Assembly (NCBI GenBank): GCA_017540605.1
Contig: JAFYAS010000026.1
Location: 1 to 64,000, forward strand
Origin: Lachnospiraceae bacterium
Lineage (GTDB): Bacteria > Bacillota > Clostridia > Lachnospirales > Lachnospiraceae
DNA: 64,000 nucleotides
Reading direction: 5' to 3'
This document shows, in pieces, positions 8,934 to 17,675 of this stretch. Position 1 is the stretch's first letter, and each line of letters starts with the position of its first letter. Both the position numbers and the translations under genes were made by a program. The notes under the pieces were generated by a model. It had not been told where the DNA came from. It was given only the letters and a program-made list of their open reading frames with translations, and made no database searches.

Positions 8934-9974
8934 ATGAACTTAATTGGAAGAAAAAAAGAACAATATGAGCTTGAACAATGCGTATCATCAGAAAGGCCGG
9001 AATTCATGGTAGTATATGGTAGAAGACGTGTTGGAAAAACATATTTGATAAAGGAATACTTCAATAATAGCTTTTCATTTTATGCGACAGGTTTATTGAA
9101 TGAAAGGACTCGTGGTCAGTTGAAGGCTTTTAATGAATCGTTGCTTAAATACGGAGATGATATTAAAGCTATTCCCAAGGATTGGTTTGAGGCATTCAGA
9201 AGACTTCGTGAAATATTGGAGAAAGAAGATGTATTGAGGGATGCGGTAAGTGGTCGAAGAGTAATATTTCTTGATGAGGTACCATGGATGGATACTGCAC
9301 GTTCTGATTTCAGATCGGCGTTGGATTATTTTTGGAATAGCTTTGCTTCTTCACAAAAGGATATTCTCTTGATAGTATGCGGTTCGGCGACATCATGGAT
9401 CATCAATAACATCCTCTTTGATAAGGGTGGCTTTTACAACAGGATCACGAGGCAGTTAAGGCTTGATCCATTTTCTTTGAATGAGTGCGAAAGCTTTTTT
9501 AAGCACAATGGTTTTTCATACACTCGTAAACAGATAATAGATGCATATATGGTCTTTGGGGGAATTCCGTATTATCTCAATCTGTTTGATAAAAGACTTA
9601 GCCTTGTTCAGAATATCAACAATCTTGTGATCGATCCGAGAGGACAATTGCATTATGAATATGAACATCTCTTCAGTTCATTATTCAAAAAGCCCACAAG
9701 TCATTTAAAAGTAATATCTGTTCTTTCCGAACACAAGTGGGGAATGCTTCGAAAGGATATCGTGAAGAAGACGGGGGAATCTGACGGAGAGGGACTTACT
9801 AAAGCATTACGAGAGCTTGAAGAATGTGGTTTTATCAGAAAATATAAGAATATTACAAAAGAAAAGCAGGGTTTCTTTTTCCAATTGATAGATCCTTTTG
9901 TTCTGTTTTCACAGTTTTATTTAAAAGATGAAAAACTTACCGATTGGGAACAATTTTACAAATCATCAGCTTAG
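8934..9974 (+). CDS. AAA ATPase (archaeal-type ATPase / DUF234 family), truncated by TAG
   Basis: ATG 8934 follows GAAGGTGG with good spacing; GTG 8922 is in frame but lies inside that site. The protein starts MNLIGRKKEQ and has a Walker A motif GRRRVGKT around residue 30, a Walker B RRVIFLDEVPWMD, and a sensor-like VCGSATSW. A winged-helix segment follows (LRKDIVKKTGESDGEGLTKALRELEECGFI). The frame ends at TAG 9972-9974 just after WEQFYKSSA, before the C-terminal DUF234 nuclease-like region that normally completes these roughly 470-aa proteins. Family members are often multicopy, and their function is poorly defined. The truncated form keeps the ATPase core but loses the C-terminal domain. 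Confidence 0.8.
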   Translation: MNLIGRKKEQYELEQCVSSERPEFMVVYGRRRVGKTYLIKEYFNNSFSFYATGLLNERTRGQLKAFNESLLKYGDDIKAIPKDWFEAFRRLREILEKEDVLRDAVSGRRVIFLDEVPWMDTARSDFRSALDYFWNSFASSQKDILLIVCGSATSWIINNILFDKGGFYNRITRQLRLDPFSLNECESFFKHNGFSYTRKQIIDAYMVFGGIPYYLNLFDKRLSLVQNINNLVIDPRGQLHYEYEHLFSSLFKKPTSHLKVISVLSEHKWGMLRKDIVKKTGESDGEGLTKALRELEECGFIRKYKNITKEKQGFFFQLIDPFVLFSQFYLKDEKLTDWEQFYKSSA

Positions 9975-10355
9975 TACTCGTGGAGAGGAAATGCATTTGA
10001 GATTGTTGCATTGTGTCATGTTCCGCAGATCAAAAAACGTCTTGAGATATCCGGTATATCAAGTGAGGAGTATTCATGGAAAAGTGATAGGATCAAAGAC
10101 GGTGCACAGATAGACCTTATCATAGACAGAAGAGATGATATTATGAATATCTGTGAAATGAAATACACTGATGATGAATTTGTGATTGATTCTAAGTATG
10201 AAAAGGAATTGAATCACAAAGTAGAAGTCTTCAGAAATGAAGTGGGATCTAAAAAAGCACTTCATATTACGCTGATAACAGTAAGCGGTTTAAAGAAAAA
10301 TGAGTATTCGGAGGTTGTGCTAAATGTGATAACCGGAGAGGATCTCTTTATCTAA
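9975..10355 (+). pseudogene. DUF234 C-terminal remnant of the ATPase gene
   Basis: The sequence after the TAG stays open in the same frame to TAA 10353-10355. It reads YSSWRGNAFEIVALCHVPQI, then YSWKSDRIKDGAQIDLIIDRRD and NICEMKYTDDEFVI. This is the expected DUF234 / PD-(D/E)xK-like end of the ATPase family, with conserved GNAFE, QIDLIIDR and EMKY motifs. Together the two parts give a 473-codon gene of normal family length. The break is therefore a single nonsense codon, not a frameshift. Confidence 0.8.
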
Positions 10356-10370
10356 ATAATGAGCAAATGA

Positions 10371-10399
10371 TTGTATTTCATCTCATTTTTTGCTATACT
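10371..10399 (+). promoter_or_regulatory. Possible promoter for hisI
   Basis: A TATACT -10 box (10394-10399) lies 17 bases after TTGTAT (10371-10376), ahead of the hisI ATG at 10456. The -10 is good and the -35 is weak. Confidence 0.4.
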
Positions 10400-10455
10400 A
10401 CATAAGTATGAGTAAATAAAAGTCGGATAATTGCGTCCGGCAAAAAGGAAGAACT

Positions 10456-10794
10456 ATGATAAAACAATTTGATTTTTCTGAACTCAAAACAGACAAGGCG
10501 GGACTTATCCCGGTGGTAGTTCAGGATTACGAGAACAATGAGGTTTTAATGGTTGCCTACATGAACGAAGAGGCTTATAATAAGACTATTGAGACCGACA
10601 CTATGACCTACTACAGCAGAAGTCGTGATGAGCTGTGGATAAAGGGGCTTACATCGGGACATTACCAGTATGTGAAGGAACTCTTTATCGACTGTGACAA
10701 TGACACGATCCTTGCAAAGGTAGAACAGGTGGGAGCTGCCTGTCATACAGGTAACAGAAGCTGCTTTTACAGAACCTTGGCTACCAAGGAATGA
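10456..10794 (+). CDS. hisI: Phosphoribosyl-AMP cyclohydrolase
   Basis: This 112-aa protein opens the purine ring of phosphoribosyl-AMP, the third step of histidine biosynthesis, in the cytosol. It is full length for a stand-alone HisI. It shows the conserved [25 protein letters not shown] and the metal-binding Asp/Cys set IDCDNDT and [14 protein letters not shown] ribosome-binding site AAGGAAG precedes the ATG. No other his gene is nearby and no HisE domain is fused, so the rest of the pathway must lie elsewhere. It is followed after 26 bases by a small membrane-peptide gene and then alaS, possibly in one transcript. Confidence 0.95.
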   Translation: MIKQFDFSELKTDKAGLIPVVVQDYENNEVLMVAYMNEEAYNKTIETDTMTYYSRSRDELWIKGLTSGHYQYVKELFIDCDNDTILAKVEQVGAACHTGNRSCFYRTLATKE

Positions 10795-10820
10795 AGATAA
10801 TTATTTAGGAGGATATAGAT

Positions 10821-10952
10821 ATGAACCCATTTATCGGCGAGCTTATTACCTACCTTTTTAAGTATGTTGTTCTGCTTGCGATCGCTATTGGCGGAGTTAT
10901 CTGCGGCAAAAAATTAAAGGACAGCAAAGAACAAAAGAAGGCGGAGGAATAA
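10821..10952 (+). CDS. 43-aa single-pass membrane peptide
   Basis: ATG 10821 is preceded by a perfect AGGAGG (10807-10812) at 8-base spacing, and TAA ends at 10952. The product MNPFIGELITYLFKYVVLLA... has one hydrophobic segment (about residues 9-27) with a glycine pair and a short cytoplasmic tail rich in Lys and Glu (KKLKDSKEQKKAEE). The alaS GTG lies only 4 bases downstream and its own GGAGG sits inside the last codons of this ORF, so translation is probably coupled. The strong ribosome-binding site and operon position argue for a real gene. The function is unknown. Confidence 0.75.
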   Translation: MNPFIGELITYLFKYVVLLAIAIGGVICGKKLKDSKEQKKAEE

Positions 10953-10956
10953 GACG

Positions 10957-13584
10957 GTGAAGAAGTATGGCGTAAATGAACTAAGAGAGATGTATCTCTC
11001 ATTTTTTGAGAGCAAGGAGCACCTGAGAATGAAGAGCTTTTCTTTGGTGCCTCACAATGATAACAGCTTATTGCTGATCAATTCGGGTATGGCGCCCTTA
11101 AAGCCATATTTTACAGGACAGGAGATTCCTCCCAGAAGAAGAGTGACTACCTGTCAGAAGTGTATCAGAACAGGTGATATCGAGAATGTTGGAAAGACCG
11201 CAAGACACGGTACATTCTTCGAGATGCTTGGTAATTTCTCGTTTGGTGATTATTTCAAGAATGAAGCTATTTCCTGGACGTGGGAGTTCCTTACTGAGGT
11301 GGTGGGACTTGATCCCGATAGACTCTATCCTTCAATCTATCAGGATGACGATGAAGCCTTCGAGATCTGGAACAAGAAAATTGGTATAGCGGAGGACAGG
11401 ATCTTCCGTTTCGGTAAAGAGGACAACTTCTGGGAGCACGGCGCAGGTCCTTGCGGTCCCTGTTCAGAGGTTTACTATGACCGCGGAGAAAAGTACGGCT
11501 GCGGTAAGCCTGATTGTACAGTAGGCTGTGATTGTGATCGTTATATGGAGGTTTGGAACAATGTATTTACCCAGTTCGACAATGACGGAAAAGGTAATTA
11601 CACCGAGCTCGCCCAGAAGAATATAGATACAGGTATGGGACTTGAGCGTCTTGCGGTAGTTGTGCAGGATGTTGATTCCATTTTCGATGTGGATACCATC
11701 CAGGCTCTTCGTGATAAGGTTTGCGAGTTTGCCAAGGTTACATATAAGACTGATGAGAACAAGGATGTATCTATCCGTCTTATCACTGACCATATCCGTT
11801 CGGCAACATTTATGATATCCGACGGTATCATGCCTACCAATGAAGGTAGAGGCTATGTGCTTCGTCGTCTCATAAGACGTGCCGCTAGACACGGAAGACT
11901 ATTAGGTATTGACGGTATCTTCCTTGCAAAGCTCTCTGAGACTGTGATCGAGGGTTCAAAGGGCGGATATCCCGAGCTTGACGAGAAGAAGGAGTTCATC
12001 TTCAATGTACTTACACAGGAGGAGAACAACTTCAACAAGACTATAGATCAGGGCCTTTCAATCCTTTCTGATATGGAGACTGAAATGGCTCAATCAGGAG
12101 TAAAGGTGCTCTCAGGCGAGAATGCATTTAAGCTCTATGATACCTACGGATTCCCTCTTGATCTTACTAAGGAGATCATCGAGGAGAAGGGCTATACCAT
12201 CGACGAAGATGGCTACAATGCTTGTATGAAGGCTCAGAGAGATGCGGCAAGAAGTGCAAGAAAGGTCAGCAACTATATGGGTGCTGATGCAACCGTATAT
12301 GACGAGATAGATCCTTCAGTAACTACCGTATTTACAGGCTATGACAAGCTTATTGATGAATCGGTTGTCACTGTTATTACCACAGATTGCATCTGTTTGG
12401 CTGTATCAGAGGGCGAAGAGGCTACTATCTTTGTTAAGGAGACTCCCTTCTATGCAACCATGGGTGGTCAGATAGGAGATAAGGGTGTGATCACTACTCC
12501 CGAGGGTGAATTCACTGTATCCGAGACCATCAAGCTAAAGGGTGGGAAATACGGACATGTAGGTAAGGTCACCAAGGGTATGATCAAGACCGGTGACAAG
12601 GTTACACTCACTGTTGATGCTGCAGGCCGTGCGGCAATCTGCAAAAATCACTCTGCAACTCACCTTCTCCAGAAGGCACTTAAAGAGGTTCTCGGTTCTC
12701 ATGTAGAACAGAAGGGTTCACTTGTGGAGCCGGGAAGACTTCGTTTTGACTTTGCACATTTTTCACCTATGACCGATGAAGAGATCAAGCTGGTAGAAGA
12801 GAAGGTCAATGCTGCTATAGCTGCATCATATGATGTAGTGACCAAGGAGATGTCTATTGAGGATGCCAAGAAGACTGGCGCCATGGCTCTTTTCGGAGAG
12901 AAGTACGGCGATGTTGTCCGCGTAGTAGATATGGGCGGTTGGTCTATAGAGCTTTGCGGTGGTACACATGTAAAGAATACAAGTGATATCATCACATTTA
13001 AGATCGTATCTGAGGCCGGTGTTGCAGCCGGAGTAAGACGTATCGAGGCCTTGACCGGTGCCGGAGTATTTGAATATTATAAAGATATAGAGTCCAAGAT
13101 AGCAGAAGCGGCAGCGCTCCTTAAGACCAATCCTGCTTCAGTTGTTGAAAAGCTTTCTCACCTTATCGCTGAGAACAAGGCTTTATCCTCAGAGAATGAG
13201 AGCCTTAAGAGTAAGCTTGCATCTAACTCATTAGGTGATGTGGCAGAGGCTTGGGTCAAGGGAGTTAAGTATATAGCAACCAAGGTTGAGGGCGTTGATA
13301 TGAATGGTCTCCGTGAACTTGGAGACAAGCTTAAGAGCAAGCTTTCTGAGGGCGTTGTGGTAGTTGCTTCCAATGCTGATGGCAAGGTTAATCTTATTGC
13401 CATGGCTACAGACGGAGCGGTTGCCAAGGGAGCTCATGCAGGCAATCTCATCAAGGCTATCGCACCTATAGTCGGTGGTGGCGGCGGCGGTCGTCCCAAT
13501 ATGGCTCAGGCAGGCGGAAAGAATCCTGCAGGTATCGATGAACTCATAGCCAAGGTACCGGAGGTACTTGAAGGTATGCTTTAA
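10957..13584 (+). CDS. alaS: Alanyl-tRNA synthetase
   Basis: AlaRS charges tRNA-Ala in the cytosol and hydrolyses mischarged Ser/Gly-tRNA. The 875-aa length is normal. The N-terminal class II catalytic domain carries LLLINSGMAPLKPYFTG, RHGTFFEMLGNFSFGDYFK and TGMGLERLA. The editing domain carries the zinc motifs HSATHLL and CGGTH (about residues 570-670). The C-terminal Ala domain has the Gly-rich VGGGGGGRPNMAQAGG. The start is GTG 10957, with GGAGG at 10943-10947. No T-box leader is visible: the gene starts 4 bases after the small membrane peptide gene. Confidence 0.97.
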   Translation: MKKYGVNELREMYLSFFESKEHLRMKSFSLVPHNDNSLLLINSGMAPLKPYFTGQEIPPRRRVTTCQKCIRTGDIENVGKTARHGTFFEMLGNFSFGDYFKNEAISWTWEFLTEVVGLDPDRLYPSIYQDDDEAFEIWNKKIGIAEDRIFRFGKEDNFWEHGAGPCGPCSEVYYDRGEKYGCGKPDCTVGCDCDRYMEVWNNVFTQFDNDGKGNYTELAQKNIDTGMGLERLAVVVQDVDSIFDVDTIQALRDKVCEFAKVTYKTDENKDVSIRLITDHIRSATFMISDGIMPTNEGRGYVLRRLIRRAARHGRLLGIDGIFLAKLSETVIEGSKGGYPELDEKKEFIFNVLTQEENNFNKTIDQGLSILSDMETEMAQSGVKVLSGENAFKLYDTYGFPLDLTKEIIEEKGYTIDEDGYNACMKAQRDAARSARKVSNYMGADATVYDEIDPSVTTVFTGYDKLIDESVVTVITTDCICLAVSEGEEATIFVKETPFYATMGGQIGDKGVITTPEGEFTVSETIKLKGGKYGHVGKVTKGMIKTGDKVTLTVDAAGRAAICKNHSATHLLQKALKEVLGSHVEQKGSLVEPGRLRFDFAHFSPMTDEEIKLVEEKVNAAIAASYDVVTKEMSIEDAKKTGAMALFGEKYGDVVRVVDMGGWSIELCGGTHVKNTSDIITFKIVSEAGVAAGVRRIEALTGAGVFEYYKDIESKIAEAAALLKTNPASVVEKLSHLIAENKALSSENESLKSKLASNSLGDVAEAWVKGVKYIATKVEGVDMNGLRELGDKLKSKLSEGVVVVASNADGKVNLIAMATDGAVAKGAHAGNLIKAIAPIVGGGGGGRPNMAQAGGKNPAGIDELIAKVPEVLEGML

Positions 13585-13590
13585 GTAAAT

Positions 13591-13626
13591 AAAAGGTCAG
13601 TGATCGTAATTTTATTCTGGTCTTTT
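13591..13626 (+). terminator. Weak hairpin after alaS
   Basis: AAAAGGTCAG (13591-13600) can pair with CTGGTCTTTT (13617-13626) with two G-U wobbles. The T run forms part of the stem. It is a possible weak terminator. Confidence 0.4.
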
Positions 13627-13654
13627 AAAATAAAAAAAGAAAGGAAAACAAAGT

Positions 13655-15142
13655 ATGGAAAACGAAAATTCATTAAGAAAAAGAGAGCTTGCATTGGCAA
13701 ATAAAAATGCGGTTTTGGCCCTTACGATTATTTGCTCCATCATTTCTGCAGCATATTTACTGGAAGTGTTCAAACATGCAAGAACTGTAGGATATGTGGC
13801 AATGGTCATTGCTCTTGCTATGATACCGGTCTTTCTTTCACAGATCGATTTCAGAGCCGACAATGCATCCCCCAGAACCAAGCACATTGTAGCTATTGGA
13901 TTTGCAATCCTTTATGCGGTTGTTATGTTCACTACAGAGAACATCCTTGTGTTTACCTATGCTATACCGATGCTCATAGTCATCACACTTTATGATGATG
14001 TAGCTTACCTCATGATGAACGGTATAGGTGTGGTTATCATCAATTGTGCGCAGGTTGGTATGCAGGTTTCTCAGGGCAAGGAGATCAATACCGCTGTGGT
14101 TGAGATCCAGATCCTTGTGACTATGATCATTATCGGGTATCTTTTCATGGTTGTTTCCGCCAATCTAAAGACCAGAGATATGCGTGAGAGCAGCCTGAAT
14201 GATGAGCATGATAAGACCACAGGTCTTCTTGATGAAGTATTGGAGATTTCCGGCAGGGTAACAGAGACTGTAGCAAAGCTTTCTTCTGAGATGGATACAC
14301 TTAGGACATCAGTTGATCAGACCCTTACTTCTATGGAAGAGGTAAGCAAGGGAACAGGCGAGTCATCAGATGCTATACAGAATCAGCTCGAGCAGACCAA
14401 TGAGATATCTGATCATGTAAAGAATGTTGAAACAGCTTCCAATACCATTACCGAGAATGTTGATCTTGCAGCAGAGGCTGTGGCTACAGGTCGTGATAAT
14501 ATTTCTCGTATGACAACTCTTACCAATCAGGTTGATACAGCAGGTAATGATGTGGCAAATGCACTTTCTGCTTTCCAGAAGACCGCTGCCGAGATGAACT
14601 CCATTACGGATATCATTACCAATGTGGCTTCTCAGACAAGTCTTCTCGCACTCAATGCTTCTATAGAGGCTGCAAGAGCAGGAGAAGCAGGAAAAGGCTT
14701 CGCGGTTGTAGCAAGTGAGATATCAAATCTTGCAGGACAGACTACATCGGCTACAGATAATATCACAAGCCTTATCAATGAAGTTGTATCTCAGGTAGAC
14801 ACCATGGTATCAACTATCGGAAAGCTTCTTAAGGCCGGTGAGGAAGAGAGTAAATGTGCAGCAGAAACTGCAGCAAGCTTTGATTCTATTTCAGACGTTG
14901 TAGATATTATCAAGAGCCATACATCTGAGCTCGATAATATCGTTGATAAACTTTCGGTTGCCAATGATGAGATAGTAAGCAGTATTGAGACTACATCAGC
15001 TATCACTGAAGAGGTTACGGCTCACGCTACTCAGACCTTCAGCATAAGTGAAGAGAATCAGAGGATTGTTGAGCGCATTAATACATTGGTGGATGGACTT
15101 AACGAGGACGCTGAAAAGCTCAGAGCTCACGAAGAAGAATAA
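13655..15142 (+). CDS. Methyl-accepting chemotaxis protein with polytopic membrane domain
   Basis: This 495-aa chemoreceptor relays signals to CheA/CheW. Residues about 20-175 contain five or six hydrophobic helices with short loops and no large extracellular sensor. A coiled-coil signalling domain follows (about 190-495). Its hairpin tip has the hallmark [23 protein letters not shown] and [15 protein letters not shown] region. No clear HAMP domain is seen between membrane and signalling parts. The ribosome-binding site AAAGAAAGGAAA precedes ATG 13655. It stands alone rather than in a chemotaxis operon. The membrane layout suggests sensing of a membrane or energy signal, which is inference. 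It implies a motile organism. Confidence 0.93.
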   Translation: MENENSLRKRELALANKNAVLALTIICSIISAAYLLEVFKHARTVGYVAMVIALAMIPVFLSQIDFRADNASPRTKHIVAIGFAILYAVVMFTTENILVFTYAIPMLIVITLYDDVAYLMMNGIGVVIINCAQVGMQVSQGKEINTAVVEIQILVTMIIIGYLFMVVSANLKTRDMRESSLNDEHDKTTGLLDEVLEISGRVTETVAKLSSEMDTLRTSVDQTLTSMEEVSKGTGESSDAIQNQLEQTNEISDHVKNVETASNTITENVDLAAEAVATGRDNISRMTTLTNQVDTAGNDVANALSAFQKTAAEMNSITDIITNVASQTSLLALNASIEAARAGEAGKGFAVVASEISNLAGQTTSATDNITSLINEVVSQVDTMVSTIGKLLKAGEEESKCAAETAASFDSISDVVDIIKSHTSELDNIVDKLSVANDEIVSSIETTSAITEEVTAHATQTFSISEENQRIVERINTLVDGLNEDAEKLRAHEEE

Positions 15143-15179
15143 AAACAAGTTAAAATGTGACATTTAAATTATGATTTCT

Positions 15180-15203
15180 AGGGATGTCTTTGGGGGCATC
15201 CCT
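15180..15203 (+). terminator. Hairpin between the MCP gene and the flavoprotein gene
   Basis: A 7-bp stem AGGGATG/CATCCCT (15180-15186 and 15197-15203) lies in the 87-base gap. It has no strong T tract, and an alternative stem CCCTAT/ATAGGG overlaps it. It could be a weak terminator or part of the leader of the next gene. Confidence 0.35.
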
Positions 15204-15229
15204 ATATCTTTAGATAGGGGTTGATATTT

Positions 15230-16132
15230 ATGTATGATGTTTTGATAATCGGAAGTGGGCCGGCAGGATTGTCGGCTGCAATATATGCAAAGAGGGCAAA
15301 TCTTGATGTCAGGATTTTGGAAAAGAATATGTTTGGCACAGGACAGGTAGCAGAAAGCTCCGAGGTTGATAATTATCTCGGTCTTCCGCATTCAAACGGA
15401 TTTGATCTGGGTGATAAATTCAGAAAGCATGCAGAGGGACTTGGGGTAGAGTTTATTACCGGAGAAGCTGCCGGAATTGTAAAGGAAGATGGGATATTTA
15501 AGATCACCTTGAAAAATGGTGAGATTCTTGAGTCAAAAACTGTTATATATGGTGCTGGAGCTACCCATAGACATCTTGATGTCCCCGGCGAGAACGAGCT
15601 ACGCGGTCACGGTGTTTCTTATTGTGCTACCTGCGATGGTGGTTTTTACAGAGGAAAGACTGTTGCTGTATTTGGTGGTGGTGACACAGCTATAAATGAC
15701 GCTCTTTATCTTTCAAAGTTGGCTTCAAAGGTTTATATCGTTCATAGAAGAGAAGAATTCCGTGGCTCCAAGCAATATGTAGATAAGCTTATGAATACAG
15801 AGAATATCGAACCGGTTTTATCGGAAGAGCTGAAAAATATTGAGGGAGATACAAAGGTTCAGTCTGTATTACTAAAAAGCGGAAGAAAGATCGAGGTGGA
15901 TGGTGTATTCATCGCTGTTGGTATGAATCCACTTACAGACATTTTGCAGGGAACGGTTGACATTGATGCTTCAGGGTATATAATAGCCGGTGAAGACTGT
16001 GTGACTTCACTTCCGGGTTTTTTTGCGGCAGGTGATGTGAGAACGAAAAAACTTCGACAGGTTATCACGGCTGCTGCTGACGGAGCCAACGCAGTTGATT
16101 CAGCTATAGATTTTTTGAAAAATAGTAGGTAA
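15230..16132 (+). CDS. trxB: Thioredoxin reductase-like flavoprotein
   Basis: ATG 15230 follows AGGGG; TTG 15221 is in frame but unsuitable. The 300-aa protein has an N-terminal FAD-binding motif (GSGPAGLSAAIYAKRA), the redox-active CATC in VSYCATCDGGFYRGK, and an NADPH-binding GGGDTAINDALYLS followed by VHRREEFRGS. It ends with the FAD-contacting FFAAGDVRTKKLRQVITAAADGA. This matches low-molecular-weight thioredoxin reductases, which reduce thioredoxin with NADPH or, in some clostridia, related donors. No thioredoxin gene adjoins it. The ABC-transporter gene starts 5 bases downstream. Confidence 0.92.
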   Translation: MYDVLIIGSGPAGLSAAIYAKRANLDVRILEKNMFGTGQVAESSEVDNYLGLPHSNGFDLGDKFRKHAEGLGVEFITGEAAGIVKEDGIFKITLKNGEILESKTVIYGAGATHRHLDVPGENELRGHGVSYCATCDGGFYRGKTVAVFGGGDTAINDALYLSKLASKVYIVHRREEFRGSKQYVDKLMNTENIEPVLSEELKNIEGDTKVQSVLLKSGRKIEVDGVFIAVGMNPLTDILQGTVDIDASGYIIAGEDCVTSLPGFFAAGDVRTKKLRQVITAAADGANAVDSAIDFLKNSR

Positions 16133-16137
16133 AGATC

Positions 16138-16836
16138 ATGGCACAGATAAAGGTAGTTGACCTTGCCGTCGGATATGAGACTGGTGTGGTTGCAGATAAT
16201 ATCAATTTTGAAGTGAATAAAGGCGATTATCTTTCTATAGTCGGGGAGAATGGAGCAGGTAAATCTACTCTTGTAAAGACTTTGCTTGGTCTTCAGGCCA
16301 AAATGGGCGGAGATATCATTTACGGTGATGGACTTAAGGCTTATTCTATTGGTTATCTTCCTCAGCATACCTCGGTTCAGAAGGATTTTCCGGCATCTGT
16401 CGGAGAGATAGTTTTATCCGGCTGTCAGGCGGGAAAGGGTTTCAATCCATTTTATTCAAAGGCAGACAAGGCTCTTGCCAAGGAAAATATGAAAAAGCTT
16501 GGCATAGACGATATGGAAAAGCATTGCTACAGAGAGCTTTCCGGTGGACAGCAGCAAAGAGTATTGCTTGCGAGAGCGCTTTGTGCCACAAAAGAGCTTT
16601 TGCTTCTTGACGAACCTGTGGCAGGACTTGATCCTGTGGTTACAGCAGAGATGTATAAGCTTATAGAGGATCTCAATAAAGAAGGGATCACTATTATAAT
16701 GATATCTCACGATATTGCAAATGCAGTTAATTATTCAACTCATATTTTGCATATTGGCAGTAAGTTCTTCTTCGGAACTACTGAGGAATACAAAAAAAGT
16801 GATATAGGTGCTTTGTTTGTAGGGGAGGAGAGTTAA
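16138..16836 (+). CDS. Metal ABC transporter ATP-binding protein (Zn/Mn family)
   Basis: This 232-aa ATPase subunit belongs to the manganese/zinc/iron chelate uptake family. Its motifs are Walker A GENGAGKSTL, Q-loop LPQHTS, signature LSGGQQQRV, Walker B LLLLDEPVAGLDP and the switch His in MISHD. The permease gene starts 2 bases after its stop and the lipoprotein gene follows, so the three form one transcript. No solute-binding (ZnuA-like) gene is present in the window next to them. Confidence 0.92.
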   Translation: MAQIKVVDLAVGYETGVVADNINFEVNKGDYLSIVGENGAGKSTLVKTLLGLQAKMGGDIIYGDGLKAYSIGYLPQHTSVQKDFPASVGEIVLSGCQAGKGFNPFYSKADKALAKENMKKLGIDDMEKHCYRELSGGQQQRVLLARALCATKELLLLDEPVAGLDPVVTAEMYKLIEDLNKEGITIIMISHDIANAVNYSTHILHIGSKFFFGTTEEYKKSDIGALFVGEES

Positions 16837-16837
16837 T

Positions 16838-17674
16838 ATGGAAAAGCTTATTGAATATTTACAGTTCCCCTTCGTAAGATATGCTATTATTGTTGGAGTT
16901 CTTATTGCACTTTGTTCGTCGCTTCTCGGGGTGACCCTTGTACTTAAGCGCTATTCATTTATTGGAGACGGTCTGTCACATGTGGCCTTTGGTGCCATGG
17001 CAATAGCTGCCTGCGCCAATCTGACCAATGAGATGGTGATCATACTTCCTGTAACGATCTTAAGTGCAATATTACTTTTGAAAACCGGCAACAATACAAA
17101 GATAAAGGGTGATGCTGCCATAGCTATGATATCAGTGGGTGCCCTTGCCTTTGGATATCTTATGATGAATGTTTTTTCAACATCGTCAAATGTGTCGGGA
17201 GATGTATGCTCCACCCTTTTCGGATCTATGTCTATTCTTACTCTTGATTCTGAAGAGGTTACCTTGTGTGTTATCCTTTCGGTAATAGTTGTTGCCGTAT
17301 TCATCATTTTCTACAATAGAATATTTGATGTGACCTTTGATGAGAATTTTGCCAGAGCTGTAGGAACAAAGGTTTCTAAATATAATCTGATGATAGCTAT
17401 TGTGATAGCTGTGATCATCGTGCTTGCTATGAATCTTGTTGGATCTCTCTTGATCTCTGCCTTGGTTATTTTTCCGGCCCTTTCATCAATGCGACTTTTT
17501 AAGAGTTTCAAGTCGGTAACTCTTTTTTCGGCAATCTTTTCTGTGATATGTTCTCTGTCGGGAATGCTTATATCAATACTTGCAGGAACGCCTGTAGGAT
17601 CAACTATTGTTGCAGTACAGGTTGTTGCATTTTTTATCTGTTTCATTATAGGAAAGATAACAGGTAGGAGTTAA
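16838..17674 (+). CDS. Metal ABC transporter permease (ZnuB/ABC-3 family)
   Basis: This 278-aa integral membrane protein with about eight hydrophobic helices is typical of ABC-3 family permeases for Zn, Mn or Fe. It contains the family signature GDGLSHVAFGAMA near residue 43 and the conserved later segment MNLVGSLLISALVIFPALSSM. It pairs with the preceding ATPase. Substrate choice between zinc and manganese cannot be made from the sequence alone. Confidence 0.92.
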   Translation: MEKLIEYLQFPFVRYAIIVGVLIALCSSLLGVTLVLKRYSFIGDGLSHVAFGAMAIAACANLTNEMVIILPVTILSAILLLKTGNNTKIKGDAAIAMISVGALAFGYLMMNVFSTSSNVSGDVCSTLFGSMSILTLDSEEVTLCVILSVIVVAVFIIFYNRIFDVTFDENFARAVGTKVSKYNLMIAIVIAVIIVLAMNLVGSLLISALVIFPALSSMRLFKSFKSVTLFSAIFSVICSLSGMLISILAGTPVGSTIVAVQVVAFFICFIIGKITGRS

Positions 17675-17675
17675 G

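Noticed and set aside
9972-9974. Stop-codon reassignment or pyrrolysine insertion at TAG
   Set aside because: TAG terminates normal genes in this window (obgE, the HD-GYP gene), and no pyl genes or suppressor tRNA are visible.
10795-10956. T-box riboswitch ahead of alaS
   Set aside because: The gap is filled by the small membrane-peptide gene, and no T-box sequence or antiterminator is present.
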